64,000 bases of DNA from Phyllostachys edulis (Eukaryota; Streptophyta; Magnoliopsida; Poales; Poaceae). The notes under the pieces are model-generated. The model was given only the letters and a program-made list of their open reading frames with translations. It did not search any database and was not told the DNA's origin. Of the stretch, positions 20,775-32,880 are shown piece by piece. Position 1 is the stretch's first letter; every line of letters starts with the position of its first letter. The position numbers and the translations under genes were made by a program. Where the stretch lies: NCBI GenBank assembly GCA_036346405.1, contig CM070550.1, forward strand, positions 13,426,115-13,490,114, given 5' to 3'.

Positions 20775-22346
20775 TGTAGGATCAAGGATAACCGACTAGA
20801 GGGGGTGAATAGGAGGTTTTTAAACTTTTTAACAATTTAACAATTTAAGCCAATTAATATCTTAGTCTAAACAAGTTATACTTCTAGCTAAGCTATTTAA
20901 TCACAATAAACAAGCTAGAAATATAAATGCGAAATGAAAAGACTAGAAATAACCACAAAGACACAAAGATGTTTTTCCGTGGTATCGAAGACTTGCCTGT
21001 CTTCACTAGTCCACGCTGAGGAAGCTTGACACCTCAAGCCGCTCCACTAATTAAGCCTTCCTCGATCACTATGGTTGTTCTTCCTCCACTCCGGAGATGG
21101 CGAACACCAACCACTCACAAGCTTGCACCGCCTCTTCACAATCTTCTTGAAGAGATCACCGTGCTCTCCAAGCCGCCTAGGAGTGCGGCAACACTCCAAG
21201 AGTAATAGATCACCGGTCTTCACTTGACCGCACTTAAGTGCAAATGGATCAACTAGGAGTATGAATGCACTTGAGTGAATCTCAACAAACTCACAAAGAA
21301 TGCACAAGAGGTTTTGAGTGTTGAGTGGGTGCACTAAGCTCTCAAGGCTCTATGAATGTTCAAAGAACTCCAAAGAACCTTGTTCAGAGCAGTTGGGGGT
21401 ATTTATAGCCCACACCAACAAAGAGACCGTTGAGACTAATCCCCAACTTTCAGGGAAAATCGAACGATCATAGTAAAGGTGCGGTCGTCACTTCTAGTCA
21501 ACGCGATGCCAACGGCTACAAAGCAGATACTAAAAAAGATTTACTAGCCGTTGAACTCCCAAATGAACGCATCACAGTAAGGTCGCAGACGTCCGATTTT
21601 GCCAGGTCTGATTAAACGAATCCAGACGACCGATCGTAGGGTTTCGCGAATCGCTCAAGATTTGCAAGGGTTCGAAATATTGAACCGCATACAAAAATCG
21701 GAATGACCGCAGCGGTACAACCGCTCCCAAAATCGAACGTCCGATTTTAAGAGTTTCGAGCGATTTTACACTTGTTCTGCTTTTATTGAACCGGCTCATA
21801 AAAATCGAACGATCTTAAAATCCGCACGATCGTTAGGGCACCACGACGTACGACCGATTTCTATGAGAGGGTTTAAGTCATATTTGCAGAGCTATCGGTT
21901 TTATTGAACCGCCGACAAATTTCGAACGACCGCAATCCGGTACAACCGATTTCACAAGCAGACGACCGATTTGTGGACAAGTTCAAAACCACTCAAATCA
22001 ATTTAAATTTCAAATTCAAATGCATGCATGTTCCTAAATTGATCCATATGCCACAAGAACATGTCACAAACTACTAGCTTTGATCCTCTTAATAGTACGG
22101 CATTTATCCTATAATCCGGTCTTCCAACTAAACTCCTAAGACCCAGAAATGGAAGAAGAGGAACCTAGACTATTTGTACCGCTCTTTGAGTCTTGTGGAT
22201 CTTCATATTCTCCTTTGGCATGCATCCTTGTGTTAACAAATTCACCAATGGGACTTAACCTTGTAAATACTCAATAAACTTGTTAATCCCATAAACACAT
22301 ATTGTCATTAATTACCAAAACAATTTTAGGGCCTAGATGCTTTTCA
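20775..22346 (-). repeat. Copia downstream (3') LTR
   Basis: Pairs with 30372-31969; 1572 bp. On the minus strand it begins TGAAAAGCATCTAGGCCC and ends GATCCTACA. It differs from its partner by many one- or two-base losses at GC-rich words and by substitutions in the CGACCGATTT-rich middle. Confidence 0.93.
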
Positions 22347-22359
22347 ATCTCCCCTTTTT
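22347..22359 (-). other. Polypurine tract of the Copia element
   Basis: On the minus strand, AAAAAGGGGAGAT lies immediately before the TGAAAAGC start of the 3' LTR, the position required for plus-strand DNA priming. Confidence 0.8.
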
Positions 22360-22732
22360 GGTAATTGATGACAACACTAAACAATTGTGAAAAGATTGGT
22401 TTGAATATAACAAGATTGTATATTACTTATGCGACTTCACAAAAACATAATTTTATAATGAGTACAAATGAATGAGAATTATTTTCTTGTTAAGTCCATT
22501 TTAAAGATAGCTCCCCTAAATATGTGCATATAAAGATAAAGAGTTTAGCGAGCACATGAAGTGATAATATGAAATTTTAGAGCTTCTTTAACAACTATGA
22601 GCTTGAGGAGATGCAATAGATAAATATGACGAAATCTGAAATTGCATTTAAGATAATAACAGACATCATCCACAAGTTCAACAAGCCGAGAAACATAATA
22701 AAAACTATTACAAGCACACAAGTTCAATGTAA

Positions 22733-24320
22733 CTAATAATACATATACTCCCAAATATAACTATAGTAGAAAAAGCTTGCGCTTGCTCCCCTAAAACTAT
22801 GTCTTCTATATCTTTTCACTTCTTCTTCTCTCCCCTTTGGCATCAAGATACCAAAAGTAACTCGCATAACGGGATCCCGAGGAGGAGGGACGCCATCCCG
22901 AAGGGAATAGGAGAGGAATCTCGAGAAGCCGGGACCGGAGGAGGCATCTCGAGAAGTAGTGACTGCTCCAGAGGAGGAGAAGATGGATCCCGAGAGATCT
23001 GGAGCAGAGGAGGATCCCGAGCTACTGAGCCGGAGGAGTGCCCAGAGCCGAGTCTCAAGCGTAAGTATGATGGCGACGAGTGTAAGCAAATCGATAAGGA
23101 GCCTGCAGAACTTCTCAATGTCATCGATATTTCCACCATAGCACCATCCTGCTAGAACCTCATTGTGAAAGTCATCTCTCACTAACTCCATGTCGCCCAA
23201 CTTATTAGTGACCTCGACCTGAAATTCTATTTGAGCATGCTTCATTTCTTGCGAGCTGGTCGAGAATAAGTTGTTTGGTTTTCAAGAATCGAGCAATGGA
23301 ACCTTCAAGAATAGCCGGATCGGCGATGAGGCACGGCCAAAGAATAGGATCATTCTCGGAACTGGTCGAGGAGGAACACCGCCTCGTGGTCTATAAGATT
23401 TGTGAACCGAACCAAGACCACCACGAAAAGTAATCTTCGAGAAATCAAGGCCATGATATAGGGTGCATAGTATATCCTCTTTACCCTATCATTCTTAGAT
23501 GACACTATGCCTTGGAGAATGACATCCACTACATCAAACTTGACACCTCTCATAATGTGGTCTATTATGTTCCAGGCGTGTCCCCGATAGCATCAAAATT
23601 GCCACTCTTAGGATAAAAGGTGTGATTGATAATTACATTAATCATACTCACTTCGGCTTTAGTCCTGATGGTTCCAAGCTTGCATTTGACATTTGAGTCA
23701 TAGTATTCGCACCAAGCCGAGCAAGCAAAGCAGATCACAAAGATCTTCTCCCAAGAGCTGGACCTTACATTTAAGATTTGCTCAAATTCTTCCTTAGTGC
23801 TTTGCAAATCTCTAGCCACAGAAATCCATCTCAAAGATTGTAGATCAGCTGATACATGTACTGTGGCGTAAAACCGCTAATCGCATCATCATAATTTTGC
23901 TCAAGCTCACAAGGTCATGAAGACTTACAAAGACGGAACAACCGATATACTCCACTATATTTATCCAAGTCATTCGGTATGACCACTTAATCCACTTATG
24001 ATCGAAGAAATTTTCTGTTTCCTTCCATAGCATTGCTCATAAACTTGCTCTTGAAAAGTAGTGTGGAATCTTGGATTGATAGAGTCAGCCTTGCGAAGAT
24101 ACTGATTGACATGCCTTTTGATAGCATAGTCATCCGCTGACAGGAGTCGCAGATCCACAGGAGATGGTGGAGGAGTTCCCAAGTTATCAAAAGTGCCCTC
24201 TGTGCGTGCTGGAGAATCATGCTCGGACTGAGTGTCCTCATCTGAACGATAATCATCACTTGCTTCAGTCTCAGAGTCCGGAGCTGGTGCTTTGCCTTTC
24301 CCTTGAACAACCTTTCTCAT
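22733..24320 (-). pseudogene. Extra 3' ORF of the Copia element (env-like / Sirevirus third ORF)
   Basis: This lies between RNase H and the 3' LTR on the coding strand. The start is acidic and hydrophilic (MRKVVQGKGKAPAPDSETEA...), moving to a globular part with DYAIKRHVNQYLRKADSI, then FFDHKWIKWSYRMTW, RWISVARDLQSTKEEFEQIL, RIYYAPYIMALI, and a Ser/Pro-rich tail to about 22800. The reading needs several frame changes. This position and style match the additional ORF of grass Sireviruses, sometimes called env-like. I see no clear signal peptide or transmembrane pair, so an envelope role is not supported. Function unknown. Confidence 0.6.
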
Positions 24321-25498
24321 TTAACCGACCGAGTCGGCCAAGCAGAGCCGCCTTTGCGGCGTCGAGGTGGTGACTCGGAAGGAGCGGCGAAGATTGCGCG
24401 AAGATTGTCCGCGAGGAGGTCCATGTGATTTCCTTGTCGAGCACCTCATCCTAGTCATCTTCGAACCGGAGAATATGTTACAGATAATCAAAGGGATGAT
24501 TGAAATTGATTCAAGAAAAAGAGTTGAAATTGCTTTTCAGATACAATCGGTCGTCTGCAGCTCATTCATTGGCGATCGACCGACTCTGGCCGTTCGCGCC
24601 AAGAACCGGACGTTCCGATTATCCCGACCGACTTCTAGGGTTGATAAAATTGTGCGTTTTGGTGATTTTTCGAGGAATGAATCCAAGGATCCGATCGCAA
24701 ACATCATAGTACACCAAAAACAACTTTTAATCCCTTAGAACTACGAAATTTCAAAGCATTTTCATCAAACCCTAAACTCGACTCCTAGGGTTTCAAAAGG
24801 AGATAAAACGTGAATCAATCAACATTTTACCTTAAGATTCGGAGGAGAAGAACCCCGGGAGGCAGTGCAACACGAGGAATCAAAGGATTGAAAAGCTTCG
24901 ATAGGATTTGAGGAGGAGTTTTGAGGCGACGCGCGGAGAGAGAGGCGAGGACGAAGAATGGACGCACTGCTTGGGGGTTAAAGGGGTAAGAAAAATAACC
25001 GCAGGAGTTATTTTCCTCTCCCAAACCGACGCGATCGTTCGCCACAAGCCGTTGGTCGTTCACGCACTCGACGCACCGATGTTACAACTCCGGCCAGATG
25101 CAAGACAGAGGTCGTCATCATGAGTATAACGCCGGTTGTTCCGATTATCCCGGGAATTCGAAATTTTCTAGAAGGCGAGATTATTTTGCAAATGATCCCT
25201 AGTTTTGCACTCAATAACATAACTTTAAGGATCATCAGGCAAAGAATAGACTATTGTCTATATAGGAACATAATTAATAAATTTTTATGATCATAGCTAT
25301 TTTTAATAAAGATTTTGAAAATTATTTTCATAAAATACTCAAATAACATCAAATGAAGCATAATGACAAGAAGCAAGAGTTCAAACAACATTAGAATGGT
25401 CTATGATATTTAACTCATTCCTCAATTTGCGAAGCGACCTTCATCTAATGGCTTGGTGAAAATATCCGCTAATTGGTCCTCGCCTTATGTGGCTAATT

Positions 25499-25790
25499 TC
25501 AATATCTCCCTTGCTCACATGATCTCTCAAGAAATGGTGGCGGATATCTATATGCTTGGTTCTTGAGTGTTGAACAGATTATTAGCAATTTTACCGCACT
25601 ATCATTGTCACACAAGAGAGGCATTTTATCAAATGTAATTCCATAGTCCATCAATGTTTGCCTCATCCATAGCAATCGAGCACAACAACTTCCCCGAGAC
25701 ATATTCGGCTTCAAGGTGGATAATGCTACGAATTTTGTTTCTTGGATGACCATGATACTAAAGATCTCCCTAAGAATTGACAACCGCTCG
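25499..25790 (-). pseudogene. Copia RNase H domain remnant
   Basis: The peptide ETKFVALSTLKPNMSRGSC, followed by LLWMRQTLMDYGI and LLCDNDSAVKL, matches Copia RNase H, where EAEY/ETKFVALS and the CDN(D/T)SA motif carry catalytic acids. It is followed on the coding strand by the broken HIDIRHHFLR region. It lies directly after reverse transcriptase, as expected. Confidence 0.82.
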
Positions 25791-25914
25791 AGGTGCTTTT
25801 TCTATCCACTTTACAACCCGCATAATCGAATCGGCATATCCAATTAAATCAAATTTAGCACCTTTCGAACCAAAGGCCAATGCTTGAGGAATGCTTTAAA
25901 TATCTTAGTATTCT

Positions 25915-27058
25915 TTAACGGCCATCAAATGACACTCTTTTGGAGTTGCTTGAAAACGCACACATGCAAACACTAAACATGATATCGGGCCTAGATGCGG
26001 TAAGATAAAGCAAACTACCAATCATAGATCTATAAAGCTTTAAATCTACCGATTTACCTCCCTCATTTAGATCAAGATGACCATTTGTAGCCATGGGAGT
26101 CTTGATGGGCTTTATGCCTTCCATTCCAAACCTTTTAAGTAAATCCTTTACGTACTTGGCTTGACTTATGAAAGTCCCATCTTTGAGTTGCTTGATTTGA
26201 AGTCCAAGGAAGTAGCTCAATTCTCCAATCATGGACATTTCAAATTCCCTAGACATCATATCACCAAATTCTTTGCAAAAGTCTTGATTAGTAGACCCAA
26301 ATATGATATCATCAACGTAAATTTGACATACAAAGAATTCACCATCAAGAACTTTAGTGAATAATGTTGAATCAATTTTCCGATTTTGAATCCTTTTGAG
26401 ATTAAAAAATCTCTAAAGCGTTCATACCATGCTCTAGGAGCTTGTTTAAGACCATAGAGCGCCTTGGAGAGTTTATAGACATGATTAGGATTGTTAGGGT
26501 CTTCAAAACCGGGAGGTTGTTCAACAAAGACAAGTTCGGATATTTCACCATTTAAGAAAGCACTTTTAACATCCATTTGAAATAATTTAATATCAAAGCA
26601 TGATGCAAAAGCAAGTAATATCCGAATTGACTCAAGTCTAGCTACGGAGCGAAAGTTTCACCAAAATCCAAACCTTCAACTTGTGAATATCCTTGAGCGC
26701 GACCAATCTTGCTTTGTTTCAACAACCAAACCATTTTCATCTTGTTTGTTTCTAAAGATCCATTTTGTACCAATAATGTTTTGTTCCTTGGGTCGATCCA
26801 CCAAAGTCCAAACTTGGTTTCGGTGAAGTTATTGAGTTCTTCATGCATAGCATTCACCCAATCCGGATCTTCAAGTGCTTCTTCTACATGCTTTGGCTCA
26901 ATAGAAGAGACAAAAGAGTAATGTTCACAAAAAGAAGCAATACGAGATCGAGTTTGAACACCTTTACTTACATCACCCAATATTTGATCTATTGGATGAT
27001 CTTTAGCAATAGCATTGTGAATTCTTGGTGGTAGGTTGGATGGTTGATCATCTTCCAC
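25915..27058 (-). pseudogene. Copia reverse transcriptase, frameshifted
   Basis: The coding strand reads the upstream RT signature near FGETFAP (26642-27058), then MDVKSAFLNGEI and ALYGLKQAPRAWYERF (26430-26576), then the catalytic YVDD at 26308-26319 in IYVDDIIFGSTN, and finally GELSYFLGLQIKQ, the thumb, and YRSMIGSLLYLTASRPDI (26000). These are the diagnostic Copia RT blocks in order. Several frameshifts separate them, including one between SKGFKIGK and the YVDD block. The enzyme would copy the element RNA in virus-like particles, but this copy is not functional. Confidence 0.9.
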
Positions 27059-27577
27059 ATTTTCCTCTTCATCAATTTGTATTTGATTAGTGGAAGAGGT
27101 TGGAGCCTCAACTTGAGTAGAAGATGATGGATCATCTTCGGCTTGATGTCACCTATTTGCATATGCTCCATAGCTTTTCTCAAAGCTTCATTACCCACAT
27201 CATCCAAGTTCTCTTGCTCTTCTTGAGAGCCGTTAGTTTCATCAAATTGCACATCGTGCCTTTCTTCAACTAAACCGAGTTTTTGTTAAAGACACGATAA
27301 GCCTTGCTATTTGAGGAGTAACCAAGCAAGAAACCAACATCACAACGACTATCGAATTTTGAAAGACTTAACACCCTTCTTTAAAATATAACACTTACAA
27401 CCAAAGACTCTAAATAAGAGATGTTCGGTTTTCTTCCTACAATAAGCTCATAGGAAGTCTTTTTCAAAAGGCGATGCAAATAAAGATTTATTTATGGCAT
27501 GACAAGCGGTGTTAATAGCTTCCTACCAAAAACTATCTAAGTATTAAATTCATCAAGCATTGTCCTAGCCATTTCAA

Positions 27578-28259
27578 TTAATGTACGATTTTTCTTTCTA
27601 CAACTCCATTTTGCTCCGGAGTGTAGGTTGTGGAAAGTTCGTGCTTTATACCAAGTTCATCACAAAAGTCTTCCACTTTAGTATTTTTGAACTCGGTACC
27701 ATTATCACTACGGATTTTCTTTATTTTGAAATCAAATTCATTTTGAGCCCTTTTGCAAATCTTTTGAAAATCCGGAAGTTTCACTTTTATCATCTAGGAA
27801 GAATACCCATGTATATCTAGAGTAATCATCCACAATGACTAAACAATAGCTATTACCCCCGATACTCTTATAGGTTGTTGGCCCAAACAAATCCATATGT
27901 AAGAGTTCCAATGGTCTAGAAGTTGACATGATACTTTTGGAGGGATGAGAATTAGCGACTTGCTTACTGGCTTGACAAGCACTACAGAGTCTATTTTTCT
28001 CAAACTTCACATCTTTCAAGCCAACAACTAAATCATGTTTGAAAAGCTTTTTAAGTTGAATCATTCCAACATGAGCTAGCCTTCTATGCCAAAGCCAACC
28101 CAATGAGGTTTTTGCCATTAAACAAGTCTTTAAACAAGAATCACTTGAACTAAAATCAACCAAATAGAGATTTCCAAATCTAAAGCCTTTGAAAGCTAAA
28201 GAGCTATCCTTTGCATTAGATATGGTTACACCTTCACTTTCCTTTGCTATTATCGCCAA
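27578..28259 (-). pseudogene. Copia integrase (GAG-pre-integrase, zinc finger and catalytic core)
   Basis: The pre-integrase part reads LGWLWHRRLAHVGMIQLKKL with the HHCC zinc site closing at LCSACQASKQ. The catalytic core has the first Asp in LLHMDLFGPT, the second in RSDNGTEFKN and the Glu in TPEQNGVVERK, so the DDE set is present. A frame change at about 27740-27790 separates the first Asp from the second, so the protein is interrupted. Confidence 0.9.
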
Positions 28260-28395
28260 AAGTGATCTTGTCTACTCCTTTTCCATTCTCGAATGTGGTG
28301 AACATTTTTCTATCACCGGTCATGTGTTGAGTGCATCCACTATCAAGCACCCAATGTTTTCCACCGGTCTTATAGTTCACCTACAAAACAAGAGT
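28260..28395 (-). pseudogene. Copia aspartic protease remnant
   Basis: The coding strand reads KHWVLDSGCTQHMTGDRKMF, with the catalytic Asp-Ser-Gly at 28336-28344. This is the standard Copia protease active site, just upstream of the pre-integrase. The frame closes at a TGA within the following GDNSKGK segment, so continuation into integrase needs a frameshift. Confidence 0.85.
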
Positions 28396-30312
28396 TAAGT
28401 TCTTTTAGGTACCCAAATTTGTTTGGGTCCTTGGAGGTTAGTAACCAAGGATTTAGGCACCCAAATAGCATTCTTTTTAGCGCCCATAATTGAAGTGCCA
28501 ACAAAATGAGCAATTACTTTACCATTCTTAGATTTTCTAAGCATATAGCATGAATCATATATACCAAGAGATGGAACCTTACCCTTAGGACAATTTTGTT
28601 GCATATGTCCTATTTCCCAAGACTTATAGCAATACCTACCATTTTGCCTCACAAAACTTGTAGGCTTATTTATCGACTTCTTACCTTTCTTAGGCACATA
28701 CCCAAGACCTTCCTTGTTGAATGAACATCTTTGCTCGCTTAAGAGCTTGTCAAGAGTGGCCTTACCCTTAAAACATCTTTCCAAGCTCTTGCTTAGCTTG
28801 GTCACTTGTATTTTTAGTTCATGATTTTCAACAATGAGCAAAGGATCACAAGCATTTGCTAAGTTAACATTTGAATCAACACTAGAGCAACATGGCATAG
28901 CAAGTAGGTCATCACATGAAGTGGATGCACTAGTCTTAGCAATTTCTATACTAGGCATTTTATTAATAATATCGCATGTAATCCCTATACTAGAACAAGA
29001 CTTATGTGAATTTTCTTGGATAAGCAAGTTGTGAGTTTCCTTAAGCTCCATATAAGAATCTTTTAGAGTAAAGTATTCTTTATTTAAGACTTTATATTTT
29101 GATTTTTCTTTTCCAAGATATTCATTTAAATCATCAAGCATATCCATTAATTCATCATAAGTTGGTTCGTCACTAATAAAGGGTCTTACCTTATCTCCTT
29201 TTGCCATGAGGCAAGTAGGAGTAGAGAATAGCGAAGGAGCTTCTTTGATAGCGATGCCGACTAGTCCCTTCTTCTTGGGAACTCTTCCTCATCGGAATCG
29301 GAGTCGCTTGACTCATCATTTGAATCCCACTCTCCAATGTGGGCTTCATGCTTGCCACCTTTGTGAAGCTTCTTGAAAAGCTTCTTCTTGCCATTGTACT
29401 CCTTCTTCTTGAATGACTTGTCCTTGTCGTCCTTCTTTTGGGGGCAACGGAAGCAATGTGCCCTTCTTCTTCGCAATTATAGCATCGAATGTTGCTATAA
29501 CGGTTCTTATCACTTGAGGATTGCTCCTTCTTGTACTTGTCAAAGTTGTAGCTTCGATTTGGACGTCTCTTCATGAACCTCTTCATTTTTCTCACAAGGA
29601 GTGCATACTCCTCGTCGGATTCATCTTCTTCCTTCTCATCATCACTTGATTCCGCCGGCTTTGAAAGCGGTGATCTTCTTCTTTGATGAAGATGTCTCCA
29701 ATAGCTCTTCCTTATCCTTTTGAACAACTCATTTGTGATGAGGTTGCCCAAAAGCCCGTTGGTGTCATCCTTGGCAACTCGGGTGAGTTGAGAAATAAGC
29801 GCCACCAACGCCTCATATTTATCCGGAGAGCCCTAAGCATCTTAAGCACAATATCAACATCAAGAAGGTTAGTCCCAAGGCCTTTGAGCTCATTCACAAT
29901 GTTGTTGAGTCTTGAATACATCTCATTGATGTTTTCATTAGGCAACATCATGAATGTCTCATATTTAATCCGAAGCCTATGCAATTTGGCTTCTTTGACC
30001 GTGGATGTTCCTCATGGATTTCGAGAGAGTGGTCCAAATAGTATGAGCGTTCTCCAAGTTACTCACTCTATTGAACTCATCCGCTCAAAGCTCCAAATAG
30101 AGCATTCATAGCTTGGGCATCTAAATGACCATTACGCCCTCTTGCTCCGTGGGGAGTAGTGGATTAAGAGGCATAACGTAACCCTCATTTACGATTTTCC
30201 AAATTTTCGGACTCATGGCCTTTAAATAGATTGACATTTTAATTTTCCAATAAGCATAATTTGAGCCATCAAAGAAAGGAGCCTTTCCTATAGCGATTCC
30301 CTCACTAGCCAT
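28395..30312 (-). pseudogene. Copia gag with nucleocapsid zinc knuckles
   Basis: Gag begins MASEGIAIGKAPFFDGSNYA at 30312, the usual start of Sirevirus/Copia gag, with the UBN2-type part MHRLRIKYETFMMLPNENIN at about 29984. Next is an acidic and basic spacer, then the first CCHC knuckle CYNCEEEGHIAS near 29490, whose last Cys is lost by a small indel. A coiled-coil-like stretch (YLGKEKSKYKVLNKEYFTL...) follows at 29000-29110. A second knuckle-like CYKSWEIGHMQQNC at 28620 has Ser replacing the second Cys. Frame breaks at about 30121 and 29800 make it non-functional. Confidence 0.85.
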
Positions 30313-30357
30313 CCTTTTCTCTCTTAGACGGTTAAGTCTAGATTAATGAGAGACCAA

Positions 30358-30369
30358 GCTCTGATACCA
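30358..30369 (-). other. Primer-binding site (initiator Met-tRNA) of the Copia element
   Basis: The minus strand reads TGGTATCAGAGC two bases after the end of the upstream LTR, which is the standard plant iMet-tRNA complement. Confidence 0.9.
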
Positions 30370-30371
30370 CT

Positions 30372-31969
30372 TGTAGGATCAAGGATAACCGACTAGAGGG
30401 GGGTGAATAGGAGGTTTTTAAACTTTTTAACAATTTAACAATTTAAGCCAATTAATATCTTAGTCTAAACAAGTTATACTTCTAGCTAAGCTATTTAATC
30501 ACAATAAACAAGCTAGAAATATAAATGCGGAAATGAAAAGACTAGAAATAACCACAAAGACACAAAGATGTTTTTCCCGTGGTATCGAAGACTTGCCGGT
30601 CTTCACTAGTCCACGTTGAGGAAGCTTGACACCTCAAGCCGGCTCCACGAATTAAGCCTTCCCTCGATCACTATGGTTGTTCTTCCTCCACTCCGGAGAT
30701 GGCGAACACCAACCACTCACAAGCTTGCACCGGGCCTCTTCACAATCTTCTTGAAGAGATCACCGTGCTCTCCGCCAAGCCGCCTAGGAGTGCGGCAACA
30801 CTCCAAGAGTAATAGATCACGGGTCTTCACTTGACCGCACTTAAGTGCAAATGGATCAACTAGGAGTATGAATGCACTTGAGTGAATCTCAACAAACTCA
30901 CAAAGAATGCACAAGAGGTTTTGAGTGTTGAGTGGGTGCACTAAGCTCTCAAGGCTCTATGAATGTTCAAAGAACTCCAAAGAACCTTGTCTAGAGCGGT
31001 TGGGGGTATTTATAGCCCACACCAACAAAAGAGACCGTGGAGACGAATCCCCAACTTTCAGGAAAATCGAACGGCCAGCAGTAAAGGTGCGGTCGCATCG
31101 CCTCGTCAACGCGATGCCAACGGCTACAAAGCAGATACTAAAAAAGATTTACTAGCCGTTGAACTCCGGAATGCGGCGATCATAGCAAGGTCGCAGACGT
31201 CCGATTTCCGGTTGTCTGATTAAACGAATCAGTCGACCGATCGTAGGGTTTCGCGAATCGCTCAAGATTTGCAAGGGTTCTCGGAAATATTGAACCGAAT
31301 ACAAAAATCGGAATGACCGCAGAGCGGTACAACCGCTCCCAAAATCGAACGTCCGATTTCGAGAAAGAGTTCTGAGCGATTTTACACTTGTTCTGCTTTT
31401 TATTGAACGGCTCATAAAAATCGAACGACCTTAAGCAATGCGGCCGTTGAAGTACGCAGACGATGCGACCGATTTCTATGAGAGGGTTTAAGTCATATTT
31501 GCAGAGCTCTTCGGTTTTATTGAACCGCCGCTAAATTTCGAACGATCGCAATCCGTACAGATAACCGATTTCACAAGCGATGCGACCGATTTGTGGACAA
31601 GTTCAAAAACACTCAAATCAATTTAAATTTCAAATTCAAATGCATGCATGTTCCTAAATTGATCCATATGCCACAAGAACATCTTTGTCAAACTACTAGC
31701 TTTGATCCTCTTAATAGTACGGCATTTATCCTATAATCCGGTCTTCCAACTAAACTCCTAAGACCGGTAAAATGGAAGAAGAGGAACCTAGACTATTTGT
31801 ACTGTCTTTGAGTCTTGTGGATCTTCATATTCTCCTTTGGCATGCATCCTTGTGTTAACAAATTCACCAATGGGACTTAACCTTGTAAATACTCAATAAA
31901 CTTGTTAATCCCATAAACACATATTGTCATTAATTACCAAAACAATTTTTAGGGCCTAGATGCTTTTCA
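30372..31969 (-). repeat. Copia upstream (5') LTR
   Basis: 1598 bp, partner of 20775-22346. Its middle is rich in AAAATCGAACG and GACCGATTT words and short palindromes such as CGATCG, which might be regulatory repeats. Confidence 0.93.
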
Positions 31970-31973
31970 GGTG

Positions 31974-32587
31974 ACCCTGTGTCGGATCGTTAACTCCCAA
32001 TATGGCTGAACTAGCGGTAAATGCTTCAAATGAAGACCAGCGCCATAAAGTCGTCGAAAATTGGAGTCGCCGGGAGAGAGGCTGCTGCGGGGTGGAGTCA
32101 CTGGGGTGGAGCCACCCGCCTAATCGCCCCTTGCTACAAACGGATGGGTGAAAGGGGTCAGGGGATGCTGAAGAGGCCAAAGGAATGGGGGGGGGGTGGG
32201 GGGGTAGGGGTATATGAGTGGCATATTGTGGGTAATTACCTTCAACTTCTAGAGGTATTTTGTTTGTTGGTCTGCAGCTCCTCATTTGGAGCAAGGTTCT
32301 ACCCGCTTTCAAAATTTGCACTATAGGCTGCTCTGCTCCTGGTTGCTCCAACTTCAAAAAATTTATGGAGCAACCCCGTTTGGCACAGCTCCACATACTC
32401 CAACTACGAAGCTAGGAGTTGGAGCTGTACCAAACAGGACCTAACTCAGCGTTTTGAGGTCCCTAGATCAAATCCTGAACCCAACGCAGGAATTTTGTAA
32501 GAGTTTTGCAAGAAATAAAAAAAAAGTTCAATTCTTATAGAAATAAAAAAATCCAATGATCCAAATGCCTTAATATGTTTGCGAGAC
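31974..32587. other. Intergenic DNA with possible LTR tail and a MITE fragment
   Basis: The first 15 bases (ACCCTGTGTCGGA) may be the remaining end of the gypsy LTR. A G-run-rich stretch lies at 32189-32210. From about 32325 to 32445, GCTGCTCTGCTCCTGG and GAGCTGTACCAAACAGGACC mark the kind of MITE whose ends read GGTCCTGTTTGGTACAGCTCC. No gene. Confidence 0.4.
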
Positions 32588-32662
32588 TCAATATCAGAGT
32601 TTTTGCTAAAATAGCGTTGTTGCCGTGTGAAATACAAAACTAGCTCCTCACGCATCCAAGAC

Positions 32663-32880
32663 AAAAATAGCACCGTGAAGCCACGAGGACGCGACACATA
32701 AAAATAGCACCGTGGAGCCACGAGGACGCGACACATACCCTTGTTTGCGCCCCTAGGGGTCGGATTCCCCTCGGCTTAACTCCTGGAGGCTGGATTTGCC
32801 TCATCCGCGCCCCTGGGGGCCGGATTTCCCTTCTCCGTGCCCCCATGGCCCGGTCTTCCTCTCTCTCTTTTTAACCTCGC
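32663..32880. repeat. Tandem repeats inside the left MULE TIR
   Basis: A 37-bp unit (AAAAATAGCACCGTG...GACACAT) is repeated at 32663-32699 and 32700-32736 with one mismatch. It is followed by three to four degenerate units of about 30-35 bp built on GCGCCCCTRGGGGYCGGATT. The right TIR has a single, more diverged copy of the 37-bp part. Confidence 0.8.

Larger units (their letters stand above)
20775..31969 (-). mobile_element. Copia LTR retrotransposon (Sirevirus-like), minus orientation
   Basis: The 11.2-kb element has two homologous LTRs (20775-22346 and 30372-31969), TG...CA ends, and coding order gag, protease, integrase, reverse transcriptase, RNase H on the minus strand, which is the Copia order. 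A primer-binding site complementary to initiator-Met tRNA (TGGTATCAGAGC) abuts the upstream LTR, and a polypurine tract abuts the downstream LTR. GGTG flanks both sides (20771-20774 and 31970-31973), a 4-bp match where 5 bp is more usual. All ORFs are broken by stops and frameshifts. The extra ORF after RNase H and the total length suggest a Sirevirus lineage. It is nested in the gypsy LTR that starts at 16150. Confidence 0.93.
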
